This document shows positions 17,284 through 25,718 of a stretch of DNA of 64,000 bases, piece by piece. The notes beneath the pieces are model-generated. The model was not told the DNA's origin, searched no databases, and saw nothing but the letters and a program-made list of their open reading frames with translations. The DNA lies in the NCBI GenBank assembly GCA_900107575.1, contig FNQX01000015.1, positions 1 to 64,000 of the forward strand. The letters run 5' to 3'. The stretch's first letter is position 1. Every line of letters begins with the position of its first letter. The stretch is from Lachnospiraceae bacterium NK3A20. GTDB lineage: Bacteria > Bacillota > Clostridia > Lachnospirales > Lachnospiraceae. Position numbers and translations under genes: made by a program.

Positions 17284-17535
17284 ATGCAGGAAAATAGCGA
17301 TTTTACAAGGAATGTCGCGAAACGGTTCTGTCCATGGTGCGGCACTCCAGTCAGTTACAAAGGCAGAGGAAGGCCGCAGACCTTCTGCTTGATGAGATGC
17401 CGGTGGGCATTTGACAAATACAGGCAGAGGCACAAGGAGATGTTTGATGAAGACAGCAGAATTAAAAGTGCTTCCGGTGAGTGTTCTGAAGCCGGCGGCA
17501 TACAATCCCCGGAAGAAACTGAAACCGGGCGATAA
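17284..17535 (+). CDS. possible small zinc-finger protein
   Basis: From ATG 17284 the frame encodes MQENSDFTRNVAKRF and then a zinc-binding pattern, CPWCG followed by FCLMRCRWAFDKYRQRH. It overlaps the methylase start by 89 bp, so the true C-terminus may be unimportant or the frame may be fortuitous after the zinc motif. The longer upstream extension would begin inside the terminator and is unlikely. Zinc-ribbon peptides of this type occur near HNH and methylase genes in phages. Confidence 0.45.
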   Translation: MQENSDFTRNVAKRFCPWCGTPVSYKGRGRPQTFCLMRCRWAFDKYRQRHKEMFDEDSRIKSASGECSEAGGIQSPEETETGR

Positions 17536-18703
17536 GGAATACGAAAAGATCAAGAAGTCCATTCAGGAATTCGGCTTTGCGGATCCACTGGTGGTGAATG
17601 CTGACATGACGATCATCGGCGGACATCAGAGATTATCTGTAGCTATGGAGCTCGGGAATACCGAAGTCCCCTGCGCGGTGGTCGATATCGATAAAGCCAG
17701 AGAGAAGGCTCTGAATGTTGCGTTGAATAAAATCACCGGCGCATGGGACGAGCAGATGCTCGCGGAGCTCCTGAAAGATATCGAGGCGAGTGGCCTTGAC
17801 GCGATGGTGACCGGATTCGAACCGCCAGAGATGGAGCAGTTGTTCAATAAGGTCGCCACGAAGGAAGTCGAGGAAGATGACTTCGATGTGGAAGCGGAAC
17901 TGAAGAAGCCGACATTTTCCAAGAACGGAGATATCTGGCACCTCGGAAGGCACATAGTTGTCTGCGGAGATTCTGCTCAGGCTGAAACATATGCGGCTCT
18001 TATGGACGGAGTGAAGGCTAATCTGGTTCTGACGGATCCTCCGTACAATGTGAATGTCGAAGAAACCGCCGGCAAGATTCAGAACGACAACATGCCGAAA
18101 GAAGATTTTTATAAGTTCCTTCTGGCAGCATTCAGCTGTATGAATGAGAACCTGGCTGATGACGGGTCCATTTATGTATTCCATGCAGATACGCAGGGAC
18201 TGAATTTCCGCCGGGCATTCCAGGACGCCGGATTTTATCTTTCCGGATGCTGCATCTGGAAGAAAAATGCGCTGGTGCTCGGCAGGTCACCGTATCAGTG
18301 GCAGCATGAGCCTTGTCTGTTCGGATGGAAGCAAAAGGGCAGGCACGAGTGGTATTCCGACAGGAAGCAGACGACGATCTGGGAATATGACCGTCCGAAG
18401 GCATCGAAGGATCATCCGACTACGAAGCCTGTGCAGCTGATGGCGTATCCGATCCGGAATTCTTCTATGACGAATGGCATTGTACTCGATCCTTTCCTCG
18501 GATCCGGCTCTACTATGATCGCCTGTGAGGAGACCGAACGTGTCTGCCGGGGCATCGAACTTGATCCGAAATTCGTGGATGTGGAAGTTGAGCGCTGGCG
18601 CAGCTATATGTCCGACGCCGGTAAGGATCCGGATGTGTATCTCATCCGTGACGGCCAGAAACTGACTTATGAGGAGACCGTGGCGGATATGCCGAAGTTG
18701 TGA
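17447..18703 (+). CDS. ParB-domain DNA methyltransferase
   Basis: This 418-residue protein fuses an N-terminal ParB-like nuclease-fold domain (about residues 1-95, with NPRKKLKPGD and IIGGHQRLSVAMELG) to an N6-adenine or N4-cytosine methylase. The catalytic motif IV is DPPY (about 198-201) and the AdoMet-binding motif is FLGSGSTMIACEE (about 351-363). Start at ATG 17447 follows AAGGAG. It probably protects phage DNA from restriction or modifies it for regulation. Target sequence unknown. Confidence 0.92.
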   Translation: MKTAELKVLPVSVLKPAAYNPRKKLKPGDKEYEKIKKSIQEFGFADPLVVNADMTIIGGHQRLSVAMELGNTEVPCAVVDIDKAREKALNVALNKITGAWDEQMLAELLKDIEASGLDAMVTGFEPPEMEQLFNKVATKEVEEDDFDVEAELKKPTFSKNGDIWHLGRHIVVCGDSAQAETYAALMDGVKANLVLTDPPYNVNVEETAGKIQNDNMPKEDFYKFLLAAFSCMNENLADDGSIYVFHADTQGLNFRRAFQDAGFYLSGCCIWKKNALVLGRSPYQWQHEPCLFGWKQKGRHEWYSDRKQTTIWEYDRPKASKDHPTTKPVQLMAYPIRNSSMTNGIVLDPFLGSGSTMIACEETERVCRGIELDPKFVDVEVERWRSYMSDAGKDPDVYLIRDGQKLTYEETVADMPKL

Positions 18704-18729
18704 GTAAGTGACAGTTTCTGCCGGGAATC

Positions 18730-18792
18730 TTTATGACATTTACGCCTCCGTAATCGTTGCTATTACTGCCCGGCAGAGCAATATATGTCACT
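18730..18792 (+). promoter_or_regulatory. 65-bp leader element, copy 1
   Basis: It contains TTTATGACAT, then GTTGCTATT at 18756-18764, then AGAGCAAT, and ends near ATGTCACT. Spacing matches the other copies: 26 bases from the start of the first box to the start of the second, and 24 bases from the second to the last. It lies 48 bp before the virulence-related gene and is followed by a hairpin at about 18794-18815. Confidence 0.7.
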
Positions 18793-18839
18793 ACCGAAAG
18801 GCACAGGGCCTTCGGAAAACAAAAACAGAGGTACACACT

Positions 18840-19694
18840 ATGAAGATTGATTACGACAGAACCGGAAACGAGAGAAAAGAACTGGTCGCAAAGATCGCAG
18901 AACTCACAGGTGAGAAGCCGGTATACATGAGAACACCTACCTACGCTTATAAGATCGGTCCGTTTGAGGTCAGCAGGTACGGAGTTCTTACCTGGGAAGA
19001 CCGGGCGGACAATACCGCGAATGAGATCGCCGGACAGCTCGCCGAGGCAGGATTTGAGGGGAAAGCCGAGGGACTAAAAGAAAACGCCACAACGGCAGAC
19101 ACAGAGCCTGAGGAAGGCAAGCGTGAAGAGCCTGCGGCAGAGGAACCCGTTCAGACCGATCCTGAGTCTGAGACAGACGAGAATCCCAATAAGAATCTAA
19201 CAGCAGAGGCTGAAAACGATGGTCCGGCCGCACTTTCGGTCAGTCTGCCGGATGACCTTTCCGATGAAGCATACAGCAACCTGGAAAAGATCATCGCTTC
19301 CAAGCAGACGCTGATGAAACATGCCTTCCAGAGCGAAGCCATTACGGTGGAGCGTAAGGACGGGCAGATCGTTTTCTTCGGATTTACTGCCTCGGACGGT
19401 GACCACACGGATGCATACCTCAAGTACATCACCCTGCTGACAAAGTTTGCGAAGGAAGCGAAGCGGGTAACCGGAAAGGATTACCCGGTCGATAATGAGA
19501 AGTTCGCATTCCGGTAATTCATCATCCGGATCGGAATGATCGGCGCGGATTACAAGAAGGCCAGAAAGATCCTGCTCGAGAACCTGACCGGTAACTCCTC
19601 CTGGAAGAACAGAGCGCCGGAAAAGGTTGCTCATGCTGAAACGGAAGAATCTGCTGAGACCGCTTCTGAAACGGAGGTGTCTGTCAATGAATGA
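18840..19694 (+). pseudogene. virulence-related phage protein with in-frame TAA
   Basis: Proteins of this type, annotated as virulence-related in clostridial prophages, have unknown function. The frame starts MKIDYDRTGNERKELV and carries a long acidic linker (about residues 80-125). It meets TAA at 19515-19517 after NEKFAFR and then continues in the same frame as FIIRIGMIGADYKKARKILL and NLTGNSSWKN to a stop at 19694. That continuation is the conserved family C-terminus, normally joined directly. The TAA replaces one residue, in my recollection of the family a cysteine. The truncated product of 225 aa would lack this end. Confidence 0.78.
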
Positions 19695-19848
19695 GACGAG
19701 ATGGATTTCCACACTGAAAACGGTGCTCATCATTCTGGCTGTCATCGCAGTGGTGCTGATCATTACCCATACCGATGAGATTGGTGCCTGGATCGCGCGG
19801 AACCTGATGAGCGAGACACATTCGAATCTGCAGCAGATTCTGGAATAG
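19687..19848 (+). CDS. small membrane protein, 53 aa
   Basis: One strongly hydrophobic segment (TVLIILAVIAVVLIITH) makes this a single-pass membrane peptide. It starts at ATG 19687 behind GGAGG, overlapping the end of the preceding frame by 8 bp, which suggests that ribosomes formerly reached that end. Function unknown. Confidence 0.65.
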   Translation: MNETRWISTLKTVLIILAVIAVVLIITHTDEIGAWIARNLMSETHSNLQQILE

Positions 19849-19858
19849 GAGGCACGGC

Positions 19859-20086
19859 ATGAGATTTCCTTCAAGAGAACAGGTTGAGATAATCAGAAAA
19901 GAATATCCGGCGGGCTGCAAAGTCCGTCTGGTGCATATGGACGACCCTCAGAGTCCTCCGGTCGGTACCATCGGCGAAGTTATAGGCTGCGATGACAGCG
20001 GATCGCTTCTGGTCCGCTGGAGCAACGGTTCCGGCCTGAACGTGGTCCTCGACGGCGGCGATATCGTTGAGAAAGTCGAGGGCTGA
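19859..20086 (+). CDS. DUF4314 protein
   Basis: A 75-residue protein with the compact DUF4314 signature: YPAGCKVRLVHMDDPQSPPVGTIG followed by LLVRWSNGSGLNVV. These are small beta-barrel-like phage proteins of unknown role. GGAGG precedes the start. Confidence 0.88.
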   Translation: MRFPSREQVEIIRKEYPAGCKVRLVHMDDPQSPPVGTIGEVIGCDDSGSLLVRWSNGSGLNVVLDGGDIVEKVEG

Positions 20087-20087
20087 T

Positions 20088-20276
20088 ATGGATATGAAAA
20101 TTCGTGATGAGATCCTCGACATAAGGTCTACCGGTCTGACAAATATGATGGATTTACCGTGTGTGCAGCGCCTGGCTTTCGATAGGAACTATTTTGACCT
20201 CGTGATGTTCATCGAGGAGAATCGAAAGGAATATGTTCACTTCATCCTTTACGGAGACGGCGATGAGAAGGTGTAA
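20088..20276 (+). CDS. DUF5049 protein
   Basis: A 62-residue protein starting MDMKIRDEILDIRSTGLTNMMD, typical of DUF5049, a small helical phage protein usually encoded directly after DUF4314, as here. I start at 20088 rather than the earlier frame start inside the DUF4314 gene. Function unknown. Confidence 0.85.
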   Translation: MDMKIRDEILDIRSTGLTNMMDLPCVQRLAFDRNYFDLVMFIEENRKEYVHFILYGDGDEKV

Positions 20277-20300
20277 TCTACACCATTCCGGCGGCTGATC

Positions 20301-20365
20301 TTTGTCACATATATTCCGAGAAATGACTGGATAATATCCGGCTTCAGAGTGATTAATGTGACAAC
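20301..20365 (+). promoter_or_regulatory. 65-bp leader element, copy 4
   Basis: The outer arms TTGTCACAT (20302-20310) and ATGTGACAA (20357-20365) are perfect inverses. Inside, CTGGATAAT sits where other copies have GTTGCTATT, followed by CAGAGTGAT. It lies 43 bp before the gene at 20409. Beyond the element, its downstream flank resembles that of the copy before symE (AAAACAACA, GCTCAAG, GGGCAG). Confidence 0.7.
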
Positions 20366-20408
20366 GAAAACAACAGCTCAAGGGCAGCCGCCCGGAAAGG
20401 AAAACGCC

Positions 20409-20876
20409 ATGACAAACACATTTTTTGAAGAGATGAAGGAAGCGGGATACGCTTACCAGGAAGCCAAGGACAAGAGACTGGAGACCCGCACGGAGCTGGT
20501 CAAAGCAGACAAATGGGACGAGGTCAGAGCTTTCGATGAAAAGGAAAAAGCAGAGCATCCCTTCCCTTTCACGAAGGGAGCCATGAAAGCCCTGCAAGCA
20601 TACCGCAACACGACACAGCGCGGATGCGACAGCTTCGGAGTTGACGATCTTCCATGGCCTGACGATACAAAGGATTTCGTAGAAACCCTCCGCAAAGCCG
20701 GAATCACAAGCATTGTGGTGACCGACGAATCGACCGGTCTCATGGACGGGATTTACGACCTGACAGCCTGCGGATGCACGATGGGAACGCTGAAAACGGT
20801 CACCAGAGCAGACGACTTCCGCTTTGGAAGCCGGGAACCGGAAACCAAGCGCGGCATCGAGTTCAAGATCAACTAA
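20409..20876 (+). CDS. phage hypothetical protein, 155 aa
   Basis: Starts MTNTFFEEMKEAGYAYQEAK at 20409, behind GGAAAGGA. The N-terminal half is a charged helix; the C-terminal half holds an alpha/beta segment with AGITSIVVTDESTGLMDGIYDL. Such proteins recur before terminase in related prophages. I cannot assign a function. Confidence 0.72.
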   Translation: MTNTFFEEMKEAGYAYQEAKDKRLETRTELVKADKWDEVRAFDEKEKAEHPFPFTKGAMKALQAYRNTTQRGCDSFGVDDLPWPDDTKDFVETLRKAGITSIVVTDESTGLMDGIYDLTACGCTMGTLKTVTRADDFRFGSREPETKRGIEFKIN

Positions 20877-20890
20877 GGGGAGGATGGGCC

Positions 20891-21130
20891 ATGATGAAGA
20901 ACGGATGGGAACAGGGATCGCTTTTGATCAACGGAACAGTCGTAAAATACTGGGTAAAGCATTATGACGAGCCTTCTGAAGCCTACGGGTTGGAAGGCGG
21001 ATGCATTTCGAAGATGGAGCTGCGGATTGATGGCAGGGTCACACTGAATTATGACTGCGCCTGGGACATTGAGCCGGATGACGAGATCAGCCAGCTAGCC
21101 TACGAGCTACTTTTGAAGAAGTACAACTGA
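20891..21130 (+). CDS. DUF7678-like phage protein
   Basis: A 79-residue protein starting MMKNGWEQGSLLINGT, with the C-terminal segment EPDDEISQLAYELLLKKYN. It resembles the short DUF7678 family found next to the preceding gene in other prophages. GGAGG lies before the ATG. Function unknown. Confidence 0.72.
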   Translation: MMKNGWEQGSLLINGTVVKYWVKHYDEPSEAYGLEGGCISKMELRIDGRVTLNYDCAWDIEPDDEISQLAYELLLKKYN

Positions 21131-21266
21131 GAAACGAAACAACATTGAATATGAATATTCCGAAAGCAGAACCGATCAAGGCTCTTGCTCTCGTGGTGAT
21201 ACAGATCGCAGCAAATATGCTGACGGTCTTTTCTTTTACGAAAAATCAGAGAAGGGAGGGAGCCGG

Positions 21267-21743
21267 ATGGCGACCAGAGGGAGAAAGCCCACGCCGACTG
21301 CGATCAAAGAGCTGGAAGGCAATCCGGGCAAGAGACCGCTGAATCAGAACGAGCCGAAGCCAAAGAAGACGGCTCCGTCCTGTCCGAAGTGGCTCGATAA
21401 GGAAGCAAAAAAGGAATGGCGCAGACTCGCGGCAAAGATGGAACAGATGGGCGTGCTGTCCGAGGTAGATATGGCTGCTTTTGCCGGATACTGCCAGTGC
21501 TATGCCAGATGGAAGGAAAATGAGGAGTTCATTTCGAAGAACGGTTCTCTGGTAAGGACGCCTTCCGGATATTGGCAGCAGGTGCCGCAGGTATCTATCG
21601 CGCAGCAGTATATGAAGCAGATGGAGAGATTTGCCGATCAGTTCGGCCTGACCCCGGCGTCCAGATCCCGCCTGATTGCGGATGATGGGAACGGTGGTGT
21701 GAAAGATGAGATGGATGCGCTCCTGGGAGATGGTGATGAATGA
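21267..21743 (+). CDS. terS: terminase small subunit, P27 family
   Basis: This 158-residue protein recognises the packaging site on phage DNA. It shows the P27 family pattern: GRKPTPTAIKELEGNPGKRPLN at the N-terminus, a helical middle and GLTPASRSRL near the C-terminus. It overlaps the large subunit by 4 bp (ATGA), as usual. Confidence 0.95.
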   Translation: MATRGRKPTPTAIKELEGNPGKRPLNQNEPKPKKTAPSCPKWLDKEAKKEWRRLAAKMEQMGVLSEVDMAAFAGYCQCYARWKENEEFISKNGSLVRTPSGYWQQVPQVSIAQQYMKQMERFADQFGLTPASRSRLIADDGNGGVKDEMDALLGDGDE

Positions 21744-23356
21744 GAACGAGACCGGATGATTATCCGAAATTGCAAGATTACAAACCGAGCCGGTTTATGC
21801 TGCCGGATTCGCACTATGACAAAAAGAAAGCCGACCGGGCGGTCAAATTCATTGAGATGCTCCCGCATACAAAAGGCGAATGGGAAGGCAAGCCTTTCTG
21901 GCTCCTTCCCTGGCAGGAGCAGATCATCCGCGACCTGTTCGGAATCGTGAAAGCGGACGGTTTCCGTCAGTTCCGGACGGCATATATTGAGATACCAAAG
22001 AAACAGGGGAAATCGGAACTGGCTGCGGCGATTGCGCTGTATCTGCTGTATGCAGATCATGAGCCTTCTGCGGAGGTTTTCTCAGCGGCAGCCGACCGGC
22101 AGCAGGCATCCATCGTTTTCGATGTCGCGAAAAGAATGGTGGAGATGACACCGGGACTGCAGAAGCGGTCGAAGGTCATGTCGGCGACAAAGCGGATCGT
22201 AAATTACAGCAACGCCGGATACTACCAGGTCGTTTCCGCTGATGTTGGCGGCAAGCACGGATATTCAATCAGCGGCCTGGTATTTGATGAGATCCACAAT
22301 CAGCCGAATCGAAAACTGTGGGACGTTCTGACGAAGGGCTCCGGTGATGCGAGACGGCAGGCCCTGCATGTGGCGATCACAACGGCAGGAACCGACAGAA
22401 ATTCGATCTGCTTCGAGCTTCACACAAAAGCGCTGGATATCCTGTCAGATCGGAAGATCGATCCGACTTTCTACCCCGTCGTCTACAGCCTGCCGATGGA
22501 TGCGGACTGGCAGGACGAGAAGAACTGGTACAAAGTCAATCCTTCGCTCGGATACACGGTTCCGATAGAACGAATGAGGGAAGCATATCTGCAGTCACAG
22601 GACAATCCGGCAGAGGAAAACGTCTTCCGGACGCTCCGGCTCTGCCAGTGGGTGGGCTCAACTGTGCAGTGGATTCCGGATCACATATATGATCTCGGGA
22701 GCCGGCCGATTGATAAACATGCGCTTCGGCGTAGGGATTGTTACGCCGGACTCGATCTTTCGAGTTCGGGAGATATCACAGCACTGGTGCTGATGTTTCC
22801 TCCGAGGACAGACGATGAGAAATACATCATGCGGCCTTTCTTCTGGGTGCCGGAAGAAACAATACCGAAGCGGGTACATCAGACATCGGTTCCGTATGAC
22901 AACTGGGTCGCGCAGGGATATGTGCAGGCGACGCCGGGCAATGTGATTGATTACGCCTACATTCAGAATACGATTGGCGAGCTGAGTTATAAGTACCACA
23001 TCCGCGAGATCGCGTTTGACCGCTGGGGCTCCAACATGCTCGTGGAGAGGTTGACGGAAATGGGTTTGACGGTTGTTCTATTCGGACAGGGCTACAAAGA
23101 TATGTCTCCCGCGTCCCGGGCATTTTACGAGGAGTTTATGAAGGGAAACATCATTCACGGCGGCAATCCTGTCATGAAGTGGATGTGCGGGAATGTCGTG
23201 ATCGAGCAGGATCCGGCGGGAAATATCAAGCCGACGAAGGCAAAGTCGAAGGACAAGATCGATGGCGTTGTCGCAGCGATCATGGCTCTCGACCGATGCA
23301 TCCGGCATGAGAATGAAGAGAGCGTTTACGACAGTCGTGGGCTCTTATGGATATAG
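21740..23356 (+). CDS. terL: terminase large subunit
   Basis: This 538-residue motor pumps DNA into the prohead and cuts it. Walker A is IPKKQGKSELAAA, Walker B GLVFDEIHNQ, and the coupling motif follows. The nuclease domain has the acidic GLDLSSSGDITALVL, ending in a conserved DGVVAAIMALDRC segment. Length is normal for the HK97-type Terminase_1 family. Confidence 0.97.
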   Translation: MRTRPDDYPKLQDYKPSRFMLPDSHYDKKKADRAVKFIEMLPHTKGEWEGKPFWLLPWQEQIIRDLFGIVKADGFRQFRTAYIEIPKKQGKSELAAAIALYLLYADHEPSAEVFSAAADRQQASIVFDVAKRMVEMTPGLQKRSKVMSATKRIVNYSNAGYYQVVSADVGGKHGYSISGLVFDEIHNQPNRKLWDVLTKGSGDARRQALHVAITTAGTDRNSICFELHTKALDILSDRKIDPTFYPVVYSLPMDADWQDEKNWYKVNPSLGYTVPIERMREAYLQSQDNPAEENVFRTLRLCQWVGSTVQWIPDHIYDLGSRPIDKHALRRRDCYAGLDLSSSGDITALVLMFPPRTDDEKYIMRPFFWVPEETIPKRVHQTSVPYDNWVAQGYVQATPGNVIDYAYIQNTIGELSYKYHIREIAFDRWGSNMLVERLTEMGLTVVLFGQGYKDMSPASRAFYEEFMKGNIIHGGNPVMKWMCGNVVIEQDPAGNIKPTKAKSKDKIDGVVAAIMALDRCIRHENEESVYDSRGLLWI

Positions 23357-23415
23357 ACCGTCAGTCATTATTCATTCGATCTCAAAGTTAAGTAATACGC
23401 AGGAAGGAATAGGAG

Positions 23416-23532
23416 ATGCTGTTCATTATGATACTGGCCATCGCGGTTCTGATTGCCGTGGTGGCTGTTTCTATATTCGGAATGCTGCTGATCAAAGCGG
23501 CGATTGAGGATATCTTGGAGGAATTCAGATGA
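23416..23532 (+). CDS. small single-pass membrane protein, 38 aa
   Basis: ATG 23416 lies behind AGGAATAGGAG. The peptide starts MLFIMILAIAVLIAVVAVSI and ends in a charged tail. It overlaps the portal start by 4 bp (ATGA), strong evidence that it is translated. Function unknown. Confidence 0.6.
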   Translation: MLFIMILAIAVLIAVVAVSIFGMLLIKAAIEDILEEFR

Positions 23533-24836
23533 GGCGGCCATTCAGAAGAAAAGCAAGGGCAGATCCGAAGAACGCTCTGGCAGGTAACAGTTACCGGTTT
23601 TATGCCGGATACTCCAACAGCGGTCAGGCGGTGAATGAACATTCCGCGATGCAGATTACAGCGGTGTACGCCTGTGTCAGAGTTTTATCCGAAGCCGTGG
23701 CGAGCCTTCCGCTGCATCTCTATCAGGATAAAGGAGACGGCAGCAAGCAGAAAGCGAGGAACCATCTGTTATATTTCCTGCTTCATGATGAGCCGAATCC
23801 GGAGATGACATCGTTCATCTTCCGGGAGACGATGATGACGCACCTGCTCCTGTGGGGCAACTTTTTCTGCCAGATCCTAAGGAATGGACGAGGCGAGGTA
23901 ATCGGCTTGTATCCTTTAATGCCGAATAGGATGAGAGTCGACCGGGAAGAGCATGGGAAACTTTACTACGAATACATGCACCAGAGTGATGAAGCCGGAA
24001 CGATGAAGAATGAGACGGTCAGGCCGACTCCTTATGATGTGATGCACATTCCCGGTCTCGGGTTTGACGGTCTGATCGGATACAGCCCTATCGCGATTGC
24101 CAAGAACGCGCTCGGCACATCGATGGCGACGGATGAGTACGCCAGTAAGTTCTTTGCAAATGGCGCGGCGCCATCCGGCGTATTGGAATATCCGGGCGTT
24201 GTAAAGGATCCGGAGAAACTGAGAGAGTCATGGAATTCCACATTCGGCGGCAGCCGTAATTCTGGTAAAGTCGCGGTTTTGGAGGAAGGCCTCAAATACA
24301 CACCGATTTCCATCAATCCGCAGGACAGCCAGTTTCTCGAAACGAGGAAGTTTCAGGTCGATGAGATCGCGAGAATCTTCCGGGTACCTCCGCATATGAT
24401 TGGTGATCTGGAGCATGCCACTTTTAGCAACATTGAAGAACAGGGACTTGAGTTCGTGATGTATGTGCTGCAGCCGTGGCTCGTTCGGATTGAATCCGGC
24501 ATGAACCGGTCGCTCCTCACGCAGGAAGAAAAGAAGGAATACTTCTTCAATTTTCGGGTGGATGGTCTCATGCGTGGCAATTACCAGAGCCGGATGCAGG
24601 GATATGCAACCGGCATTAACAACGGATTCATGTCGCCGAATGACATCAGAAAACTGGAAAACATGGATCTGATACCGGATGAGGACGGCGGCAATGTCTA
24701 CATGGTTAACGGAACCATGATGAAGCTCTCTCAGATTGGAGCAAGCTATGGAATAGGGGTAGGCCAATCCGAGAAAGAAAAGCCGCCCGATAAAGAATCT
24801 GCGGATAATCAGGAGCGTGGAAGGAGGAGAAAATGA
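23529..24836 (+). CDS. portal protein, HK97 family
   Basis: This 435-residue protein forms the ring at the capsid vertex through which DNA passes. The HK97 portal core is recognisable: ITAVYACVRVLSEAVASLPLHLY at the N-terminus and RIFRVPPHMIGDLEHATFSNIEEQ in the second half. It lies between terminase and the prohead protease with ATGA overlaps on both sides. Confidence 0.96.
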   Translation: MRRPFRRKARADPKNALAGNSYRFYAGYSNSGQAVNEHSAMQITAVYACVRVLSEAVASLPLHLYQDKGDGSKQKARNHLLYFLLHDEPNPEMTSFIFRETMMTHLLLWGNFFCQILRNGRGEVIGLYPLMPNRMRVDREEHGKLYYEYMHQSDEAGTMKNETVRPTPYDVMHIPGLGFDGLIGYSPIAIAKNALGTSMATDEYASKFFANGAAPSGVLEYPGVVKDPEKLRESWNSTFGGSRNSGKVAVLEEGLKYTPISINPQDSQFLETRKFQVDEIARIFRVPPHMIGDLEHATFSNIEEQGLEFVMYVLQPWLVRIESGMNRSLLTQEEKKEYFFNFRVDGLMRGNYQSRMQGYATGINNGFMSPNDIRKLENMDLIPDEDGGNVYMVNGTMMKLSQIGASYGIGVGQSEKEKPPDKESADNQERGRRRK

Positions 24837-25702
24837 ACAGGTTCTGGAAATGGGTGCGGAATAAAGCACCGGATCCGGATAATCCGGATATGACAATTGA
24901 AGAGCGGACGCTGTTCCTGGACGGGACGATAGCGAGTGAAAGCTGGTTTGACGATGATGTCACACCGGCTCTTTTTAAATCCGAACTGAACAGCGGCAAG
25001 GGCAACATCACGGTCTGGATCAACTCTCCGGGCGGGGATTGCTTCGCGGCGGCGCAGATCTACAACATGATCGGTGATTATACCGGAAAGGTCACGATCA
25101 AGATTGACGGAATTGCGGCAAGCGCAGCGTCTGTCATCGCGATGGCCGGAGACACGGTTCTGGTATCTCCGGTGTCGATGATCATGATCCATAATCCCGC
25201 CACAATTGCAATGGGCGACCATAACGAAATGCAGAAGGCGATTGAGATGCTGGATTCCGTGAAGGATTCAATCATCAATGCCTATGCGTTGAAAACCGGT
25301 CTGTCCCATAACAAGCTGGCGGAGCTTATGGAGAACGAGACTTGGATGGACGCAAGGGAAGCTGTGAAGCTCGGATTTGCGGATGATGTTATCAACCGCA
25401 GTGCGCTTCAGGAGGAGAAGCCCGATGAAGAAGAGGAAACACCGGACGGGCCTGACGAGGAGAAGGACGAGAAGGAAACCCGGAAAGGAAAGGCCGGGAA
25501 ACCTTCAGGGATGCTTTTCTCGAGACGGCTTGTCGAACAGGCAGCCATCAATAAGGTTGCCGATCACTACAGAACAAGCGGCGATCCGGAGTCGAAGATG
25601 CCGGACACAGCAATTGTGCACCAGGTTGGTGCAGAAGCTGAAACGGGATACCGGGTCGACGACTGCATGAAGCGGCTCGACCTTATTAAAACATTCATGT
25701 GA
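24833..25702 (+). CDS. ClpP-related head maturation protease
   Basis: This 289-residue serine protease processes the capsid precursor. The ClpP-fold core is seen in NITVWINSPGGDCFAA, the serine segment DGIAASAASVIAMAGD, the histidine segment MIMIHNPAT and the later DAREAVKLGFADDV. A long acidic Glu/Asp-rich linker (about 195-220) precedes a tail of about 70 residues that may act as scaffold. Confidence 0.94.
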   Translation: MNRFWKWVRNKAPDPDNPDMTIEERTLFLDGTIASESWFDDDVTPALFKSELNSGKGNITVWINSPGGDCFAAAQIYNMIGDYTGKVTIKIDGIAASAASVIAMAGDTVLVSPVSMIMIHNPATIAMGDHNEMQKAIEMLDSVKDSIINAYALKTGLSHNKLAELMENETWMDAREAVKLGFADDVINRSALQEEKPDEEEETPDGPDEEKDEKETRKGKAGKPSGMLFSRRLVEQAAINKVADHYRTSGDPESKMPDTAIVHQVGAEAETGYRVDDCMKRLDLIKTFM

Positions 25703-25718
25703 AAGAGAGGATTAGATT

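Noticed and set aside
8610-19517. TAA reassigned to an amino acid in the prophage
   Set aside because: Several intact prophage genes end at TAA exactly where expected (for example the tail chaperone, gp10, and endolysin), so general recoding does not fit.
21145-21342. Possible 65-aa gene with hydrophobic start before terS
   Set aside because: No good ribosome site, and it overlaps terS by 76 bp; the hydrophobic stretch alone is not enough.
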